Notes: a model not told the origin generated them from the sequence alone. Shown: positions 49,769 to 61,750, counted from the first letter of the stretch. The stretch is 64,000 nt of DNA from Termitomyces sp. T153 (GCA_018296165.2 JACKQL020000165.1:1-64000), one strand, 5' to 3'. Translations and numbers: made by a program.

Positions 49769-50415
49769 TCATGCATCATCTGGTGGTAATATTTGTGGGC
49801 TTCTTGCACTCTTAGAGTTGCAAAGTGCCCACAATCTTGTGGCAGCATTGAAAACTGTTGTGGCTGTTTCTCTGGAAGGACTGTAGTCCTCCTCCTTACA
49901 GCTCTGTATTCTACACCATCATCCTTACCAGAAGGGTCATCACCTGGTCCTCCTGGGTTAGGCAGGCCTCCTCCTGGGAGTGTTAGTAGTCTACAACCAG
50001 GAAAAGGTGGTCCTCTGCCTGGGCCTCCACTTCCACCTCCCAGACTCTAGGGTCCTATAGTGTGGCATAGAGGGAGGAGAGGACACAGGATCACTCTCTG
50101 GTGATCCTCATCCAGGTTTTCCTCTGTTAACAAGTCTTTCTTAGACCAGTTTGAATGAGTGTTTGCTCCTTGACCTGTATGTCTTTGGGAATCTGTGGGG
50201 CTCTGACTAGTCCCAGCATTTCTACCTCTGAGAGGAGAGCAAGAATTGCACTCCTCCTTCTTAATTGGCCTGATTCATTCTGGTGGAACATACTCTTCTG
50301 GCCATGCATTATAGGCAGTATTTTCTTGGAACACCACTCCTTAATTGTTCATGTAGGACTATCTGAAGTTCTCCATGTCCCCATTGCAAAATCACTATAG
50401 AGAAATTCAATCTTC

Positions 50416-51825
50416 TCATGTCAGTGCTCTCCATGTAGATCCACCAGCTCTGTGCCACACCAGTAGTTGCTCTACCATAATCACTGACCTTGCATCAGTA
50501 GATGCTAAGTCTGGTGCTACAATTGTGCCCAATGTGGCCCATTGTTGATGGTCCATAGCAGCCTGTCTAGCTGCATAATCATGCAGCATCTCACCAGGCT
50601 GTTGCAGTGCTTGCAACAGAGTCAACACTTTATTAACTAGGAATAGTGGGGGCATATAAGCCTCACCAAGATATGATGATGGCATTGCAGATGATGTCTG
50701 CAATTCCTGCAGCTTCTTGTGCTGGAGGTAATCCATTACCTCCTGTGCTAAGAATAGCATGTAAATATCCATATATTTTACTGGATCTGTTGGAATAATG
50801 TTGTCTCCTAACAACTTCTGAATCACAATGTGTTTAGCTACTCTAGCAGCTAAACATTGCTGAGTTGAGGTCTTAGAGATCTCAACATGGTTCTGCTAGA
50901 ATGCCATTACTCTTCTACAAAGGATGTTGTCTGGATGAGCCTCACCATCTATATCAGAGGTGTCTCTGACATCCTCTAGTATTGTTTTGATAAATGCTGC
51001 TGAGACTGCCAATTGCATACCCAGTGCAGGCCCAGCTCACAATTGTATAGGACTGCAAGGCCTGTATGAGAAGTCTTCTTCACTCCTCAGCAGTGTTCCC
51101 ATTATTGAGGAGTTGATCTGACCTCCCATGGCAACTGGAAAGAATCAAAGTCCTTTTAGCCTCAGTGCTGTAGGCACATACAAGGGAGTTTTCCCTTTAT
51201 TTGCTGACACCATAGTACCTCCTGGCTCTGCTGTCAGATATAGTCAAGTAGAGGGCTCTTAAGAGCCCTCCACTGTGACACCCTCTCAACCACCTGCAGT
51301 TGGTCATACTGGAGTAACTGCTAGCAGCCCTCCTGGCATCACAGCACTCTTTCTGCTTCCATCATAGTGTGATGTGGCAAATTCCAATGTCCCATATAGA
51401 GCACTCTTCAATGCTCCATCAAACTCTGTCTTGGACCTAGGCCTGAGCACCTGACCATCCAAGATCACCATAGTGCCCATTGTAGAAAGTGCACTTCAAA
51501 AGTTTGCACATACTGATTGTAACTAGTGGCAGTGAACTTCTTTCCCAGAAGTTTGGGTTTCCACTTTGCAAACAAGTTAATACTTGTTTGACTTAAAAAA
51601 ATGTAATGTCTCCATTATGGTTGGTGCAGCTTATGATCCACACTCCACAAGTCAAAACCAGTTGTTAGTTCTGTCTACAAAGTATAAAGTAAGGCACTGC
51701 CTTATATAAGTAAATATATTGTACTTTTAGGGATAGCATCATATGATGCTATTTATATAATTAAATGATAATAGAACTAATATGGAAAGGTAGCACAAGT
51801 AACAGGCACTCTATTATAAGCAAGG
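50416..51825 (-). other. Unassigned CpG-poor repeat DNA upstream of element A gag
   Basis: A 136-codon minus frame (50,826-50,416, MIQKLLGDNIIPTDPVKYMD) is open but has no domain that I recognise. It could be an extended N-terminal gag region or an unrelated insertion. From about 51,300 to 51,825 the DNA is A/T-rich with short repeats of ATATGATGC-like words and no long frame. Confidence 0.35.
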
Positions 51826-53394
51826 GATGCAACAGGAACCCCCTCTCCCAACACACCTATAGCTGTCCACTCTGATGAGGTGGCCAATGTATTGGAGGAG
51901 GTTCCCCCAGAGTTGGAGGAGGATTTTTAAAAGGGGAACAGATGAACTGTACACCACTGTTGCTTAGTGCTAACCTTTTTGCTCCTCTGTTTGTAGAGTC
52001 AAATATATCTGTTGCTGCTTTTGAGACTATGCTCAAAATGATAAGCCCCTCTTCAGATGTACAAACCCCCTATCCAGCTAAAGTCTCTGCTGAAGACACA
52101 CCTCCTAACTCATGCTTCCAAATTCCTGCATGAAAATGCCATCCTCCTGTCATTACATTGTTGCTTCCACCTCTTCTACTAACTCTCTGAAGCTACAGGT
52201 AGAAATTGAGATGCTAGACACTCAGCTAACCTTAAGTATGGTCACTCTGCTTGACAGTGGCACAACAGGCCTCTTTCTCAACACAGACTATATGCAAAGA
52301 CATTGTCTTACCACTCATGCTTTAGCTTGTCCTATTTCTGTGTACAATGGTGATGGCATGCTCAATTAAGCTGGCTCTACTTGCTCAGCGGTGGACCTGG
52401 TCCTCTGTTACAAAGTGAGCCATTTTTGCCATAAGTAGTCTGGAGGACAATACATAATCGTGGAGTTCACTTGGCTATGTGAACACAACCCTGAGATTGA
52501 CTGGACAAAGGATGAGGTGAAGATGAGCTGCCACTCCCATTGTTCCACAAGTTGTGCTAAAGAAGCCCATAAGGAGCATAGAGTAAAGATTCATGAGTAT
52601 GCACTATATGTGCCTATCATGCAGGGAATCTCTCTTATGCTGATCTTGACCTCCTGAACCGCCCTCCTCTAGCATTCCCTGCTAAAAGGCCCTCTATGAA
52701 AATGTCTGAGGCATTGGATATGAACCTCAAGAGGAAAAGAAAGGCAAAGGAGAATCCACCAGCACTCTAGATCCAGAGTCTCCAGACAAAACCATTGAGG
52801 TAGGTGATAGGATCTATGCTACAACCCTCTGCCCCCCTCTTACAGTGGCAGAGATTCAGGCTAGTCAGAGCACTTCTCAATATCTGGCCAAGGCATTTGT
52901 AGCAAACTTCTAGCCTAAGCCTTTTTATAGCACAGTTCCTGATCACCTCCACAATTTTGAGGACATATTCTTCAAGGCATCAATTGACTCTATCCCCAAG
53001 TGTAAGCAGTAGAATCATGCAATTGAGCTGATACCAGAAGAAGAACTTTCCAGCTGCAAAGTCTATCCTCTTGCACCCTGTGAGCTAGATGCATTTCTAC
53101 AGGAAAATCTTAGCTCTGGACCAATATGACCCTCTAAATCTCCAATGGCCTCCTCAGTCTTCTTTATTAAGAAGGAGGTCTCTTCATCTAGTTCAGAACT
53201 ATGGAGTCTTGAATGTGAGGATAGTGAAGAATTGCTATCCTTTGCAACTTATCTCAGAACTTGTCAACAACCTTTGAGGTGCATGCTACTTCACCAAGTT
53301 GGACATACATTGGTGCTACAACAATGTGTGCATCAAGGTGAGAAATGAGTAGAAGGCAGGATTCTGAACCAATTGTGGACTCTTCAAACCTCTG
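51826..53394 (+). mobile_element. Truncated, CpG-depleted relative of element B
   Basis: This is collinear with about 43,320-44,930 of element B (the stretch from the end of gag into reverse transcriptase), with many substitutions and small gaps. It retains the protease triad that B has lost (LLDSGTTGLFLNTDYMQ at about 52,250). It also shows FTWLCEHNPEIDW and, near 53,200, the ELVNNL reverse transcriptase block. It is cut off at 53,394 by the LTR that starts there. Both ends are missing, so it is a fragment. Confidence 0.8.
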
Positions 53395-54431
53395 TGTCAG
53401 GTTCTGCTGATGATAGAGGCTCAGCTACACTGGCCAATCCTTACTAGGCAGATATGATGTCCTGTGCTTATAATTTAGTGCTCCAGGAGTGACATGGAGT
53501 GGAGAGACTTGTGAGAGGGAGCTAAGGGAAGCAGTCCAAGCAAGTCCAGAGTGGTCTGGGGGAGTCTAAGACTAAGTATATTAGCATTGGGCTTGGGCAG
53601 GCATTAGAGACAAGTTTGTAAGTGCATAGATAGATTGCAGAGTAGATGGAGGCTTTGCTAGGATTGGGGACAGAGCTGGAGTTTGACAGGGGATCAAGTA
53701 AGACTTGATGGGTTTGGGGCCAAGTGAAGAGTGAGGTCCAGAGTTGTCATAAGAAGGTTCAGGGATCGTAGTGCATGTGCAGAGTTTGTACTGACATTGG
53801 AGATGGAAAGAACTGAGGAAAATAAAGGAAATAGAGACAATTGAGACAAGATGGAGATGAAATGAGATGAGATGAGATAGACAAAGGAGATAGATTCAAG
53901 ACTAAAAATGGAAATAGAGGCAGAACAAAACACAAGACATAAGAAACCAGTAAATGCAAGTAATATCAAGACTAGAGTATGAGGAGCTACTTTACAACTC
54001 ATATACTGACTACTAGATAGCTCTGGAGGATAGCAGGCATGGCAGTGGGGCTTGATGGAGCTGTGCAGAGTCAATGGGTATCAGGTACAATTAGGGGGCA
54101 GGTCGCGGTGATATTCTGATGGGATCAGTTGAGGATGTGGGCCACTCCAAGGTTGTTGTGATACTCTGGAGTGGGTTGGGCAAAGCAGGGCAGTAGGTCA
54201 GAGGTGTATAGCAGGGTTAGGAATGGTGGGGGAGGGTTCCAGAGGCTTAGGGAAAGTGTTGATGGCTACAGAAAAGGTATTGGAGTTGGTCAGAGGGCTG
54301 TCAGAGTTTTTCAGAGAAGTGTTGGAGTTATCCAGAGTGGGTATGGAGGGTGGGTGAAGGTTGGGGGAGTTTGGTGGGGCATTGGAAAGGACTGGGAGCA
54401 ATGTTGGGGATCTAAGGAGTGGGTTATGACA
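53395..54431 (-). repeat. 3' LTR of gypsy element C
   Basis: 1,037 bp, on the plus strand from TGTCAGGTTCTG to GGGTTATGACA. It belongs to the family of the solo LTR at 37,625-38,682 and the fragment at 63,382-63,882. The purine tract directly to the right on the minus strand shows that this is the 3' LTR of a minus-strand element. The outer flank is the truncated B relative, and no target duplication can be checked because the other end of element C is lost. Confidence 0.8.
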
Positions 54432-54446
54432 TCACCCCCCTTCAGT
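54432..54446 (-). other. Polypurine tract of element C
   Basis: On the minus strand ACTGAAGGGGGGTGA ends exactly where the LTR begins with TGTCATAACC. This fixes the orientation of element C and has the same form as the tract of element B. Confidence 0.8.
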
Positions 54447-54642
54447 GTTGAGACTCTTAAGACATGGAGCATAGTTCAGGGATTGGCAGGGCATGGGAAT
54501 TGCAGTTGAGTAATATTGATCATACTGCAGTGAGTGGCAGTGGCATGGGGAACAAAGTTGAAGCATGGCTGCCATTTGTCAAGGGGTCCTTTCCAAGTCA
54601 TAAAGAGGGTCAAATATACCCTGGAGTTTCCAAACTTTCTAC

Positions 54643-56430
54643 AATGTCTTCCTCTGCATACTCTTCAGCAGCGTTCCCATCCCCCTCTGCACACTCTTTG
54701 ACCTCTTCCTCTGAGAACTCTAAAGATTGTTGGGACTGCAGACTCATTCAAGCAATGTATTGTAGTCATAAGTACTGTCCCTTACTTGTGAGGGTTGGAG
54801 TGCTGATTAAGTCCTGGCAGAGTCGTCAGCAGCAGTAGCAGGCCCTTTGGGGCTTTCATTGGGAGAGGTCCCAGTGCAGTTGGTAGTGGGAGCAGTCTTT
54901 GCCTTGTATTCCTGGCCTGGCATTGGCCCCAGAGTAGTCCATTCCATCCCTACAGGTTCCAGAGTCACATAGGCAGACATGATGCCAGAGCAGTTTGTGG
55001 AGGCCATGGAGTGGGCAAGGGGTCTCCTGACCTTAGAGTGGTGCCAGGCAGTGGCCCCTGTGAGTCATTGGCACATTTTTTTTCTTTTTGAGCTAACCCA
55101 CTTCCTCAGTGCATGTACTGTACCCAGCAAGAGGAGCAGTGCAAATTTGAGGAGCCCATGCCAGGGGTGCAGCAGGACATGTCAGTGTGTCTCCTATGTC
55201 ACTCATAGCATGAGAAGTGCTCCATCACTCTGAGCTGGCATGCTGCTTGCATTGTAGTGGAGCAGAGATGGAACTGGGAATGAGTCACAGTGCAGTTGGG
55301 GGAGGGTTGGAGGGGCAGAGTGTTGGGCCAGAGTTCTAGAGTAGAGGAGGGAGGCAGTGCAGGATGGCCCACCATGAAGGTCGGGCCCCTGCAGGGTGAA
55401 CAGAGGGAGAGGGCTCTAGTGGCATGTGATAAGGGCAAGCAGAGGGTCCTCCTTGCTGGAGGTGGGGCCCAGTAAGTGGGCATGAGAAGAGCAATCAATG
55501 GTGGGCCCTCTGAGCCCCATAGTGTACTCTCCAACCTCCAGGGCCTTAGTTGAGCAGTCTATAGAGGGGTCATAGTTGGCTGTTGAGGCTTTCTTGTGGC
55601 ATTAAGTAGAGGGGCTGCAATGGTTGTTGGCTACTTGCAAGGAGGAGGCTCAAAGGATAGAGGAGAAGAGGAACAGGTTCTGGAGAGAGCAGAATGAGGC
55701 CTAGAGGGAGCGAGATGCAGCATGGAGGGAAAAGAACATAGCTGTGAGGACCACCATAGAATGACTGTCACAGCTTCAGGAGCTGTGAGCATGTATGAGG
55801 CCATTAGAAGCATGGGCAGAGATGGCAGTGCAATGAGTGGAGATGGCAGTGCAGCAGTCAGAGGGGTTAGAGGTATGAGGAACTCAGTGGGGACCTAGTG
55901 CAGAGGTGACCTGGGTGACAGTGGAGAGAATGTGGTGGCAGAAGGAGTGGCTTATCAATGAGGCAGCCTCAGAGTGGCAGGGAGTGCTCTGTGAGTGTTT
56001 TTTTTATTTTTTTTTTATTTTTTCTTTTTCTCTGTTCTCTTTTTCCCACTGAGCTGACCTTGCTTTTGCAGACTGGGCCAGGGAGCACTGCATCCTCCAT
56101 GATGGAGCATCTGTAGCACTGGGGTCCATCCACAATGAATTGGCAAGGATGCTGGGAGACCTTCTGCTAGAGTTGGGACAGGGGATTATGCAGATGAAGT
56201 GTTTGTTGGCAGGGCACCAGTGGACTCTAGAGCATGGTGGGAGGTGGTGACAGACATGAGAGAACTGCTCCCAGGACATTCCAAGGTTCTGGCAATGGTA
56301 ATAGCATAACTGGAGGTAGACCTAGTGGGAAGAATAGCAGAGGTAGAGTCAGAGGAGCCAGGGCAGTAGAGGATACTCTTGGACTCATTTCTTGTGTTCT
56401 GTGCCTGCTCATACCTTGTTTCATTATGTA
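54643..56430 (+). pseudogene. Antisense frame in element C with Zn2Cys6-like cysteine pattern
   Basis: On the plus strand, opposite to the pol genes of element C, a spliced frame can be followed. A Ser-rich start (MSSSAYSSAAFPSPSAHSLT at 54,643) is followed by FVEAMEWARGLLTLEWCQAV, then an intron (55,060-55,109, GTGAGT...CAG). The next exon has C-MY-C-TQQEEQ-C and, 15 residues on, C-LL-C-HS(stop)HEK-C. This is a C-x2-C-x6-C ... C-x2-C-x6-C arrangement like a fungal Zn(II)2Cys6 cluster. An Arg/Glu-rich, probably coiled-coil stretch follows (RIEEKRNRFWREQNEA). A second GTGAGT donor precedes a T-rich tract near 56,000. In-frame stops make this copy a relic. I believe similar Cys-rich proteins occur in agaricomycete repeats, but cannot verify this. 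It may be an accessory gene of the element or a separate captured gene. Confidence 0.5.
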
Positions 56431-56748
56431 ATTTTCATAGCATGTATATACAGTTCCACTCTGACATTTCAGTCTGAAAGATTGAGTTTGCTTCAGTTTT
56501 AAATCAGGCAGTGGTAAATAAAATATGTAGGTGTTATTTGTGGGAGTTGAATCCTAGTAAATCCAGAGATGGGGATTATGCCCACTGGTACCATCTGTGC
56601 TCGCTAATCCCAGGGGTTCTGGGGCTTGGTGGAGTGTCATTGATGGAAGTCCCAGAGCTCATTGGGGGCTCCATTGAGGTTTTTTTGAGGTTTCCAAGTG
56701 TTGTCCTCAGCTTTTCCACATGGACCAAGTATTAGAGTTGGCCACAGA

Positions 56749-58065
56749 TCATATGGGAGTCAAGGATTTGGCTGACTTCATAGTGATACTTGTCCTTGAC
56801 TTTGATGAGGAGCAGTCAGCTAGGGCATTAGCTGGGGAATAGGTCCAGAGCATGTCTTTTGAGGAGTTGGATGTGAAACACAGAGTGGAGGCCCTTCGAG
56901 CCTTGAGGTAGGTTGAGCTTATATGTGTGCATGAAGACCTTCCAGAGAACTTTGAAAGAGCCAAAATGTTTGTGATTGAGCTTAACAGAGGGCTTCCAGG
57001 TTTTGAAATTTTGTTGATCAAGCTAGACTAAGGTGCTGAAAGGCCAGTCAGGGGTAGGATCATGTCAGACATTAGCATGTTTGGAATAGGCTTGATTGGC
57101 AATACAGATTTTATCCTAGAGGAACTGGTGGAGGGATCAGAGATCCTTGGTGACTTTGTGGGCAATGTAGAAGGAGATATCCTTGATGGATAATATGAGT
57201 CAGGGGTGGTAGCCCTTATTGGCATAGAAAGGGGAAACTCCAGTGGCAGAGTGTGGCATGTTGTTGTAAGTAAACTTGGTGAGGAGGAGTTCTGCACACC
57301 AGTTGTTCTATAAATAGTTAATGTAGAGGCAGAGATACTATTCCAATGTCTGTGGAGAGACTGATTTTTATTTCAAGCACCTTGCATAGTAATTGCCAGA
57401 AATGGGATATGAATAAAGAACTGCAGTTAGAGATGATGTCATCTGGGGGTCCATGCTTGGAGAATACATGTTTGAGGAATAGTTTGGCAAACTCCAGAGC
57501 ATTGTTAGTGGTGTGGCAGAGGATGAAGAGGGCTTGTTTAGTAAGGTGGCAGATAACAACAAAGATTGCATTGAAACCTTCAAAGTCAGGAAGCTCAACA
57601 ATATGATCTATTGATATTGAGGACCAGAAGCATTGGCCAATGTGGAGGGGCTTCAATAACCTGTGGGGGGGGATGGTGGGGTACCTTGGCCCAGAGACAA
57701 GGTTCACAGGCCCTTATGTATTCCATAACATCCTTTTTTATTCCTGGCCAAAAGTAAGTCTGGAAGATAAATTGGAGGGTCTTACAAATTCCTAGGTGCC
57801 CCCAGAGCTTGTGGTCATAGTGTTGCCAGAGTATGTCAAGGCAAACTGACTCATGGTCTGGAGCATAAATTTGTCCACTCTGGAGCAGGAGGTGGTAGTC
57901 TGGAGACAGTGTGAAGGGGTTTTTAGTCCTCAACTCATTGGCAGAATTGTTGCAGGGATTGTGCTGGGTGAAGAAAGGGTCTGGGGGCAAGTTTCTGATT
58001 TGATGGAGAATTTCTTCCTCATTTAAAATTAGCATGGCATGTAGATGTTCAGGGGGGATTACCAC
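56749..58065 (-). pseudogene. Element C integrase relic
   Basis: Minus-strand frames carry the zinc-binding module (HYDHKLWGHLGICKTLQFIF, then CEPCLWAK) and the core (SIDHIVELPDFEGFNAIFVV, then FSKHGPPDDIISN). In an adjacent register is a YNNMPHSATG-type segment, typical for the integrase C-terminal region. Stops and frameshifts occur between all segments. No chromodomain could be found in the roughly 250 bases after it. Confidence 0.75.
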
Positions 58066-59420
58066 TCAATGGTTGAATGCATTCTATTCAGCTTCAAATG
58101 ACTTTTTTGGATACATGTTGGACCTCCAGGTGAGGGCATTGGGCTTTGTGCTGAGTCATCCAGAGTGGTAGTGGATGGTGAAGTCATACTGCAAGAGAGT
58201 TTTGAACCATCAAGCTTGGTGGTGGCTGAGTTGTTTTGTAGTTATGAAGTATTGCAGGTTGTTGTGGTTGGAGTAGACTTGGATGCGGTGCAGGAATCCC
58301 TCAAGGTAGGCCCACCACTGATGGAAAGCTTCAACAATCACAAGGAGTTCCTTGTTGTAGATGTTATAGTTGAGCTCTATGGGGATCATCAAATGGGTGT
58401 AGAAGGCAACAGGGCAGAGATCCTTGCCTCCAGAGTTGGACTGGGAGAGTATTCTAGCAATAGTGTAGTCAGAGGTATTGCATTTGAGTATGATTGGCAG
58501 GAAAGGGTTGAAATGGTGGAGGACTGGAGCAGAGGTAAAGGCTTTCTTCAGGAGGAGGAATACACTTTGGCACTTGCTGTCCCAATCCCAAGGAGCATTC
58601 TTCCATGTGAGTCAGTTGAGGGATTTGGTGATTCCAGAGTAGTTGTCAATAAATCAGTGATAAAAGCTAGCAAACCCCAGAAATGACTGTACCACCTTGA
58701 CATTCCATGGCAGGGGCCAGTTGAGAATTGCATTGACCTTGATGGGGTCTATGTGCATGCTGTTGGGAGTGATGATAACCCTGAGGTATTTGACCTCTAT
58801 TGTGTGGAAGGAGCATTTCTTGGGTTTGGCATGAAGGTGGTACTTTCATAGTCATTCTAAGATGTGGTGGATATGCTCTGGATGCTCCACTGGCAAATTT
58901 GATTCTTTTTGGTGACTTTATTGAGTTCCCAATAATCCACATAGAGTCAGAGTGATCCATCCTTCTTATTGGTGAACAAGACCAGAGTGCTGGTGGTGGA
59001 GGTCAACAGGTGTATAAAACCCTTATCAAGCATGTCATTGAGGTACTCCTTCAGGGCCTGGAGCTTGATCTTGGACATGTTATAGATCTTGCCAAACAGG
59101 GGTGAGGCATCTTCTTCAAGGTTGATCTTGTGATTGTAGAAGTGGTGTGGGAGAAGTTCTTTGGCACTTTCCTCAGAAAACACATCAGCAAATTCATGAT
59201 ACTCTAGGGAAACTACTTTGGATAGGATCTGCTCCTCTGTTTTGCACTCTGGCACAGTGGTTTCTGCATGGGATTGCTCCTTGAGTAGGGCCAGCATGAT
59301 TTGTAACTGGAAGGTGGGGGTGCTGTCTTGTAGGATGCATGCAAAGGGGATGGTGCCAATAATTTTAATATCAAGGTTTTTGGAATCAATGGGGGTGGAT
59401 GATGGGGCAGTAGTGGTCAA
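58066..59420 (-). pseudogene. Element C reverse transcriptase/RNase H with missing core
   Basis: The 157-codon minus frame ends with YHEFADVFSEESAKELLPHH, DMLDKGFIHLLTS and FTNKKDGSL, which is the N-terminal part of gypsy reverse transcriptase. After a stop come VDYWELNKVT, and the very next residues already belong to the segment after the active site (HAKPKKCSFH, VVQSFLGFASFYHRFI). The whole stretch with the YxDD catalytic strand, about 300 bases in element B, is absent. RNase H follows with CNTSDYTIARILSQ and IYNKELLVIVEAFHQWWAYL. Confidence 0.75.
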
Positions 59421-59659
59421 GTCTGGAGTGGCAGGGTTGGTCAGAGGGGTTGGGCATTGCTGGGCAGGGTACTGTGGGCCTTTATATTAATTCCAAGGTA
59501 TATTGGAAGGCAGCCATTGTGATTTGATTGCAGGTGACCAAGGCAGGGTTGTGTTTTCTTTGCCTTCTGGGTCACCATCAGAGGTTGAGGGGCTTTGAGT
59601 TGCTCTAGAGGCATTGGTGTTGGGGTTGGAAATGTTAGAGTCCAAAATAGATTGGAGGT

Positions 59660-60510
59660 GGAGGAGGATGGCGGCTGCTAGACTTGCTTCAGAGCCAGGA
59701 AATTGAATGGTGAAGTTCTTCCAGTCAATATTGGGGTTGACATCTTGCAGCCATAGAAGTCTGAGCATGATCAGAGTCATTGGAGGGAGTTGGGTGATGA
59801 GGAGCTGGGCCTGGAACTGTAGATCATTGTTGAGGGTGAAGGTGTTGTCATAGTATTGAGTGATCCCTGTAGTGGCAGGGCTTCTATCAAAGAGTTGAAG
59901 CTTGAAGGGTTTTTTGAGGTCATTGTATTAAAGGTTGAGTTGACTGCTGATGAAGGTACTAGAGGCACTACTGTCAATGAGGGTGGGGAGTACCTTGGGC
60001 AAGCCATTGAGTTGGATATTGATGACAAACAACCACAAGGACCTAGAGCAGAGCTGCAGGGGGGTCCAGAGATAGTCAATTGTGGTCTTGGGGTTCTCAG
60101 AGGAGGGCAAGACATTGAAGGGCATTAGTCCAGAGTCAGTGGAATTGTTCCAGTCAAGGTGGAGGATGAGGCTGGGCCAGTCAATGCTGGGGTTGGTAGA
60201 GTGGAGCTAGGAGAAGCCTAAGATAATGGGAGCAGAGGGATGTAGTTTTGTGATGAGTAGCTAGAGTCCTTGTTGTTGTCTATTGGCAAATGTCATGGTC
60301 ATTTCTAGATGGTGTGTGATGTCTTCAGTAGAGGTGGGGTCACTGTCAAAGAGCTTGAGGGGGATCGGAGTGGGGAGGTGTCAGAGGAGGTGGGGAGTGA
60401 GTACTACCAGGGATTTGTCAATGAAGTTATCTATGGTGCCACTGTCAACTAGTGTGGGGATGGAGTTGTTAGAGAAGAGGAGAGTGGTGTGGAGGAGAAG
60501 GCTTGTGGAG
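59660..60510 (-). pseudogene. Element C tandem protease-like units
   Basis: Two units with the same layout follow each other on the minus strand. Unit 1 has PTLVDSGTIDNFIDKSLV (DSG at 60,446-60,438), then PIPLKLFDS, LLITKLHPSAPIIL and NPSIDW. Unit 2, about 470 bases further, has PTLIDSSASSTFISSQL (DSG changed to DSS), then LLITQLPPMTLIML and NPNIDWKNFTIQFPG. Both match the aspartic protease of gypsy elements. One such unit is normal. The frames are interrupted by stops. Confidence 0.7.
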
Positions 60511-60719
60511 GAATGAGAGGAGAGGTGTGCTGGGAGTTTGTTTGGGGTGAGTACCATTGCATAGAGAAGTGTGGCCAGAGTGAAGAAGACATCAGGGTCT
60601 GGTCTGCAGTCTAGTGCATCTCCAAGACCTAAACTGCCAACTTGTTTTCTGTAAACTGATAATTGCAGTCTTCTCCATCAATCATTCAGATGGTGCATCC
60701 CATCATCTGTTGCTTAGAA

Positions 60720-61750
60720 CAAATCACCTGTTGCTTAGGACAACTATGAATAAAGTGCCCCTGCTCACCACATAGGATGCATGTGCCCTCCTTCCATTGT
60801 TTCTCCTGAGTCTCCTCTGGTATATCAATCCACAGCCTATCTCAAATCTTGTTTGCACATAGGGCTTCTTGGTCCTTGATGGAGTCCAGAATGTTGTTGT
60901 GATCATCAAGGTTAGCATCCAGGGGCTCCAGGGTCTTGTGGAGGTTGGTGGCATTGAGCTGAGTAGGTGGATGTTGTTCCAGGGGTCAATTGGCATTGGA
61001 GGTTCCTTGGCCCAGAAGGAAATGGGGCACAGAGTTGGCAGGGTTGGCAGGGATTGAGGATTGAATGCCATTGGTTGCTCCAGCCTGCCAGTTGGTATTA
61101 CTGGAGGTGTTCCATGAGGTCCAGGGTGCCATGTTTTTGCTGCAATCTTCTCAGTAGTATTGGTTGACCTGAGTAACAAGTGCCTTGTACCCATCATAGG
61201 TGGTTTGCTTGGGTGCAAGGTGAAGGATGTCCTTGATCCGTTGAGGCAGGGTGTGACAGAGGGCAAAGCAGAGGGCATTGTAGTTTGTCACACATTTGGA
61301 GGTTGAATAGATTTTCCTCCACCTCCACTATAGTGTCAAAGATGCCAAACTTACTTGAGGACTCCTGGGTGAAAGCAAGCCAATTGGAGAGTATAGAGTT
61401 GTTGGGGTTAAACTGGAGTAGTGCTGTGTAATGGTCAAAGGCAATACCCTGCAAATATGATGTGGCAAATGCTACTCATGAGCTCTCAAGTTGGAAGGTA
61501 ATGAGCTTAGCTTGGAACATCATTAGACACTGGGTTAGGAAGATGTGCCACTTCTGAGGATCATGACCAGTGAAGGGTTTGGGCTTCTGCATGTCAAGTT
61601 TTCCTTCCTGAGCCAGTGCATCATGAGTGTCATTCTGGGTGTTTTGAGTTCAGGGTGGGAGTCCAGCATTGTAGTAGTAATAATAATTGTTTCTGTTTCC
61701 ATGTTGGGGAGGAGGAGGGGGAAGTTGTCCATGGCCAGGCCCCATCCTCC
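60720..61750 (-). pseudogene. Element C gag relic with zinc knuckle
   Basis: The minus-strand translation has GTCILCGEQGHFIHSC, a C-x2-C-x4-H-x4-C knuckle, near 60,790-60,740. Upstream are NPNNSILSNWLAFTQ and LQMCDKLQCPLLCPLS in the capsid region (61,454-61,194). The left-hand part is a Pro/Asn-rich linker. Sequence similarity to gypsy stops near 61,750, where the 5' end of the element has been lost. Confidence 0.65.

Larger units (their letters stand above)
36600..51300 (-). mobile_element. Old Ty3/gypsy element A, minus strand, split by two insertions
   Basis: Read on the minus strand from high to low coordinates, the pieces are gag (49,768-48,678) with zinc knuckle, protease (48,443-48,198), then after the inserted element B the reverse transcriptase/RNase H (about 41,390-39,600), integrase (about 39,300-38,690), and after a solo LTR insertion the integrase C-terminus and a chromodomain-like tail (37,624-36,646). 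All frames are broken and CpG is almost absent. Continuity across the two insertions is supported by target-site duplications at each inserted element. I could not find its own LTRs. The upstream minus frame at 50,826-50,416 probably belongs to the 5' leader or gag but is unrecognised. Confidence 0.75.
54432..61750 (-). mobile_element. Gypsy element C internal region, minus strand
   Basis: On the minus strand from right to left: gag with zinc knuckle (about 61,740-60,720), two protease-like units (60,510-59,660), reverse transcriptase N-terminus (59,420-58,930), a gap where the catalytic core should be, the reverse transcriptase end with RNase H (about 58,900-58,070), and integrase (58,065 to about 56,750). 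From 56,430 to 54,643 the other strand carries a spliced cysteine-cluster frame. The 5' LTR and the start of gag are missing beyond about 61,750. CpG is almost absent. Confidence 0.8.

Noticed and set aside
55980..56040. T-rich run as a poly(A) tail of a LINE element on the minus strand
   Set aside because: It directly follows a GTGAGT donor in the antisense frame and looks like the pyrimidine-rich part of an intron. No LINE endonuclease or reverse transcriptase is nearby.
58165..58686. 173-codon plus-strand frame in element C
   Set aside because: It is the antisense shadow of the RNase H and reverse transcriptase segment, which is clearly recognisable on the minus strand.
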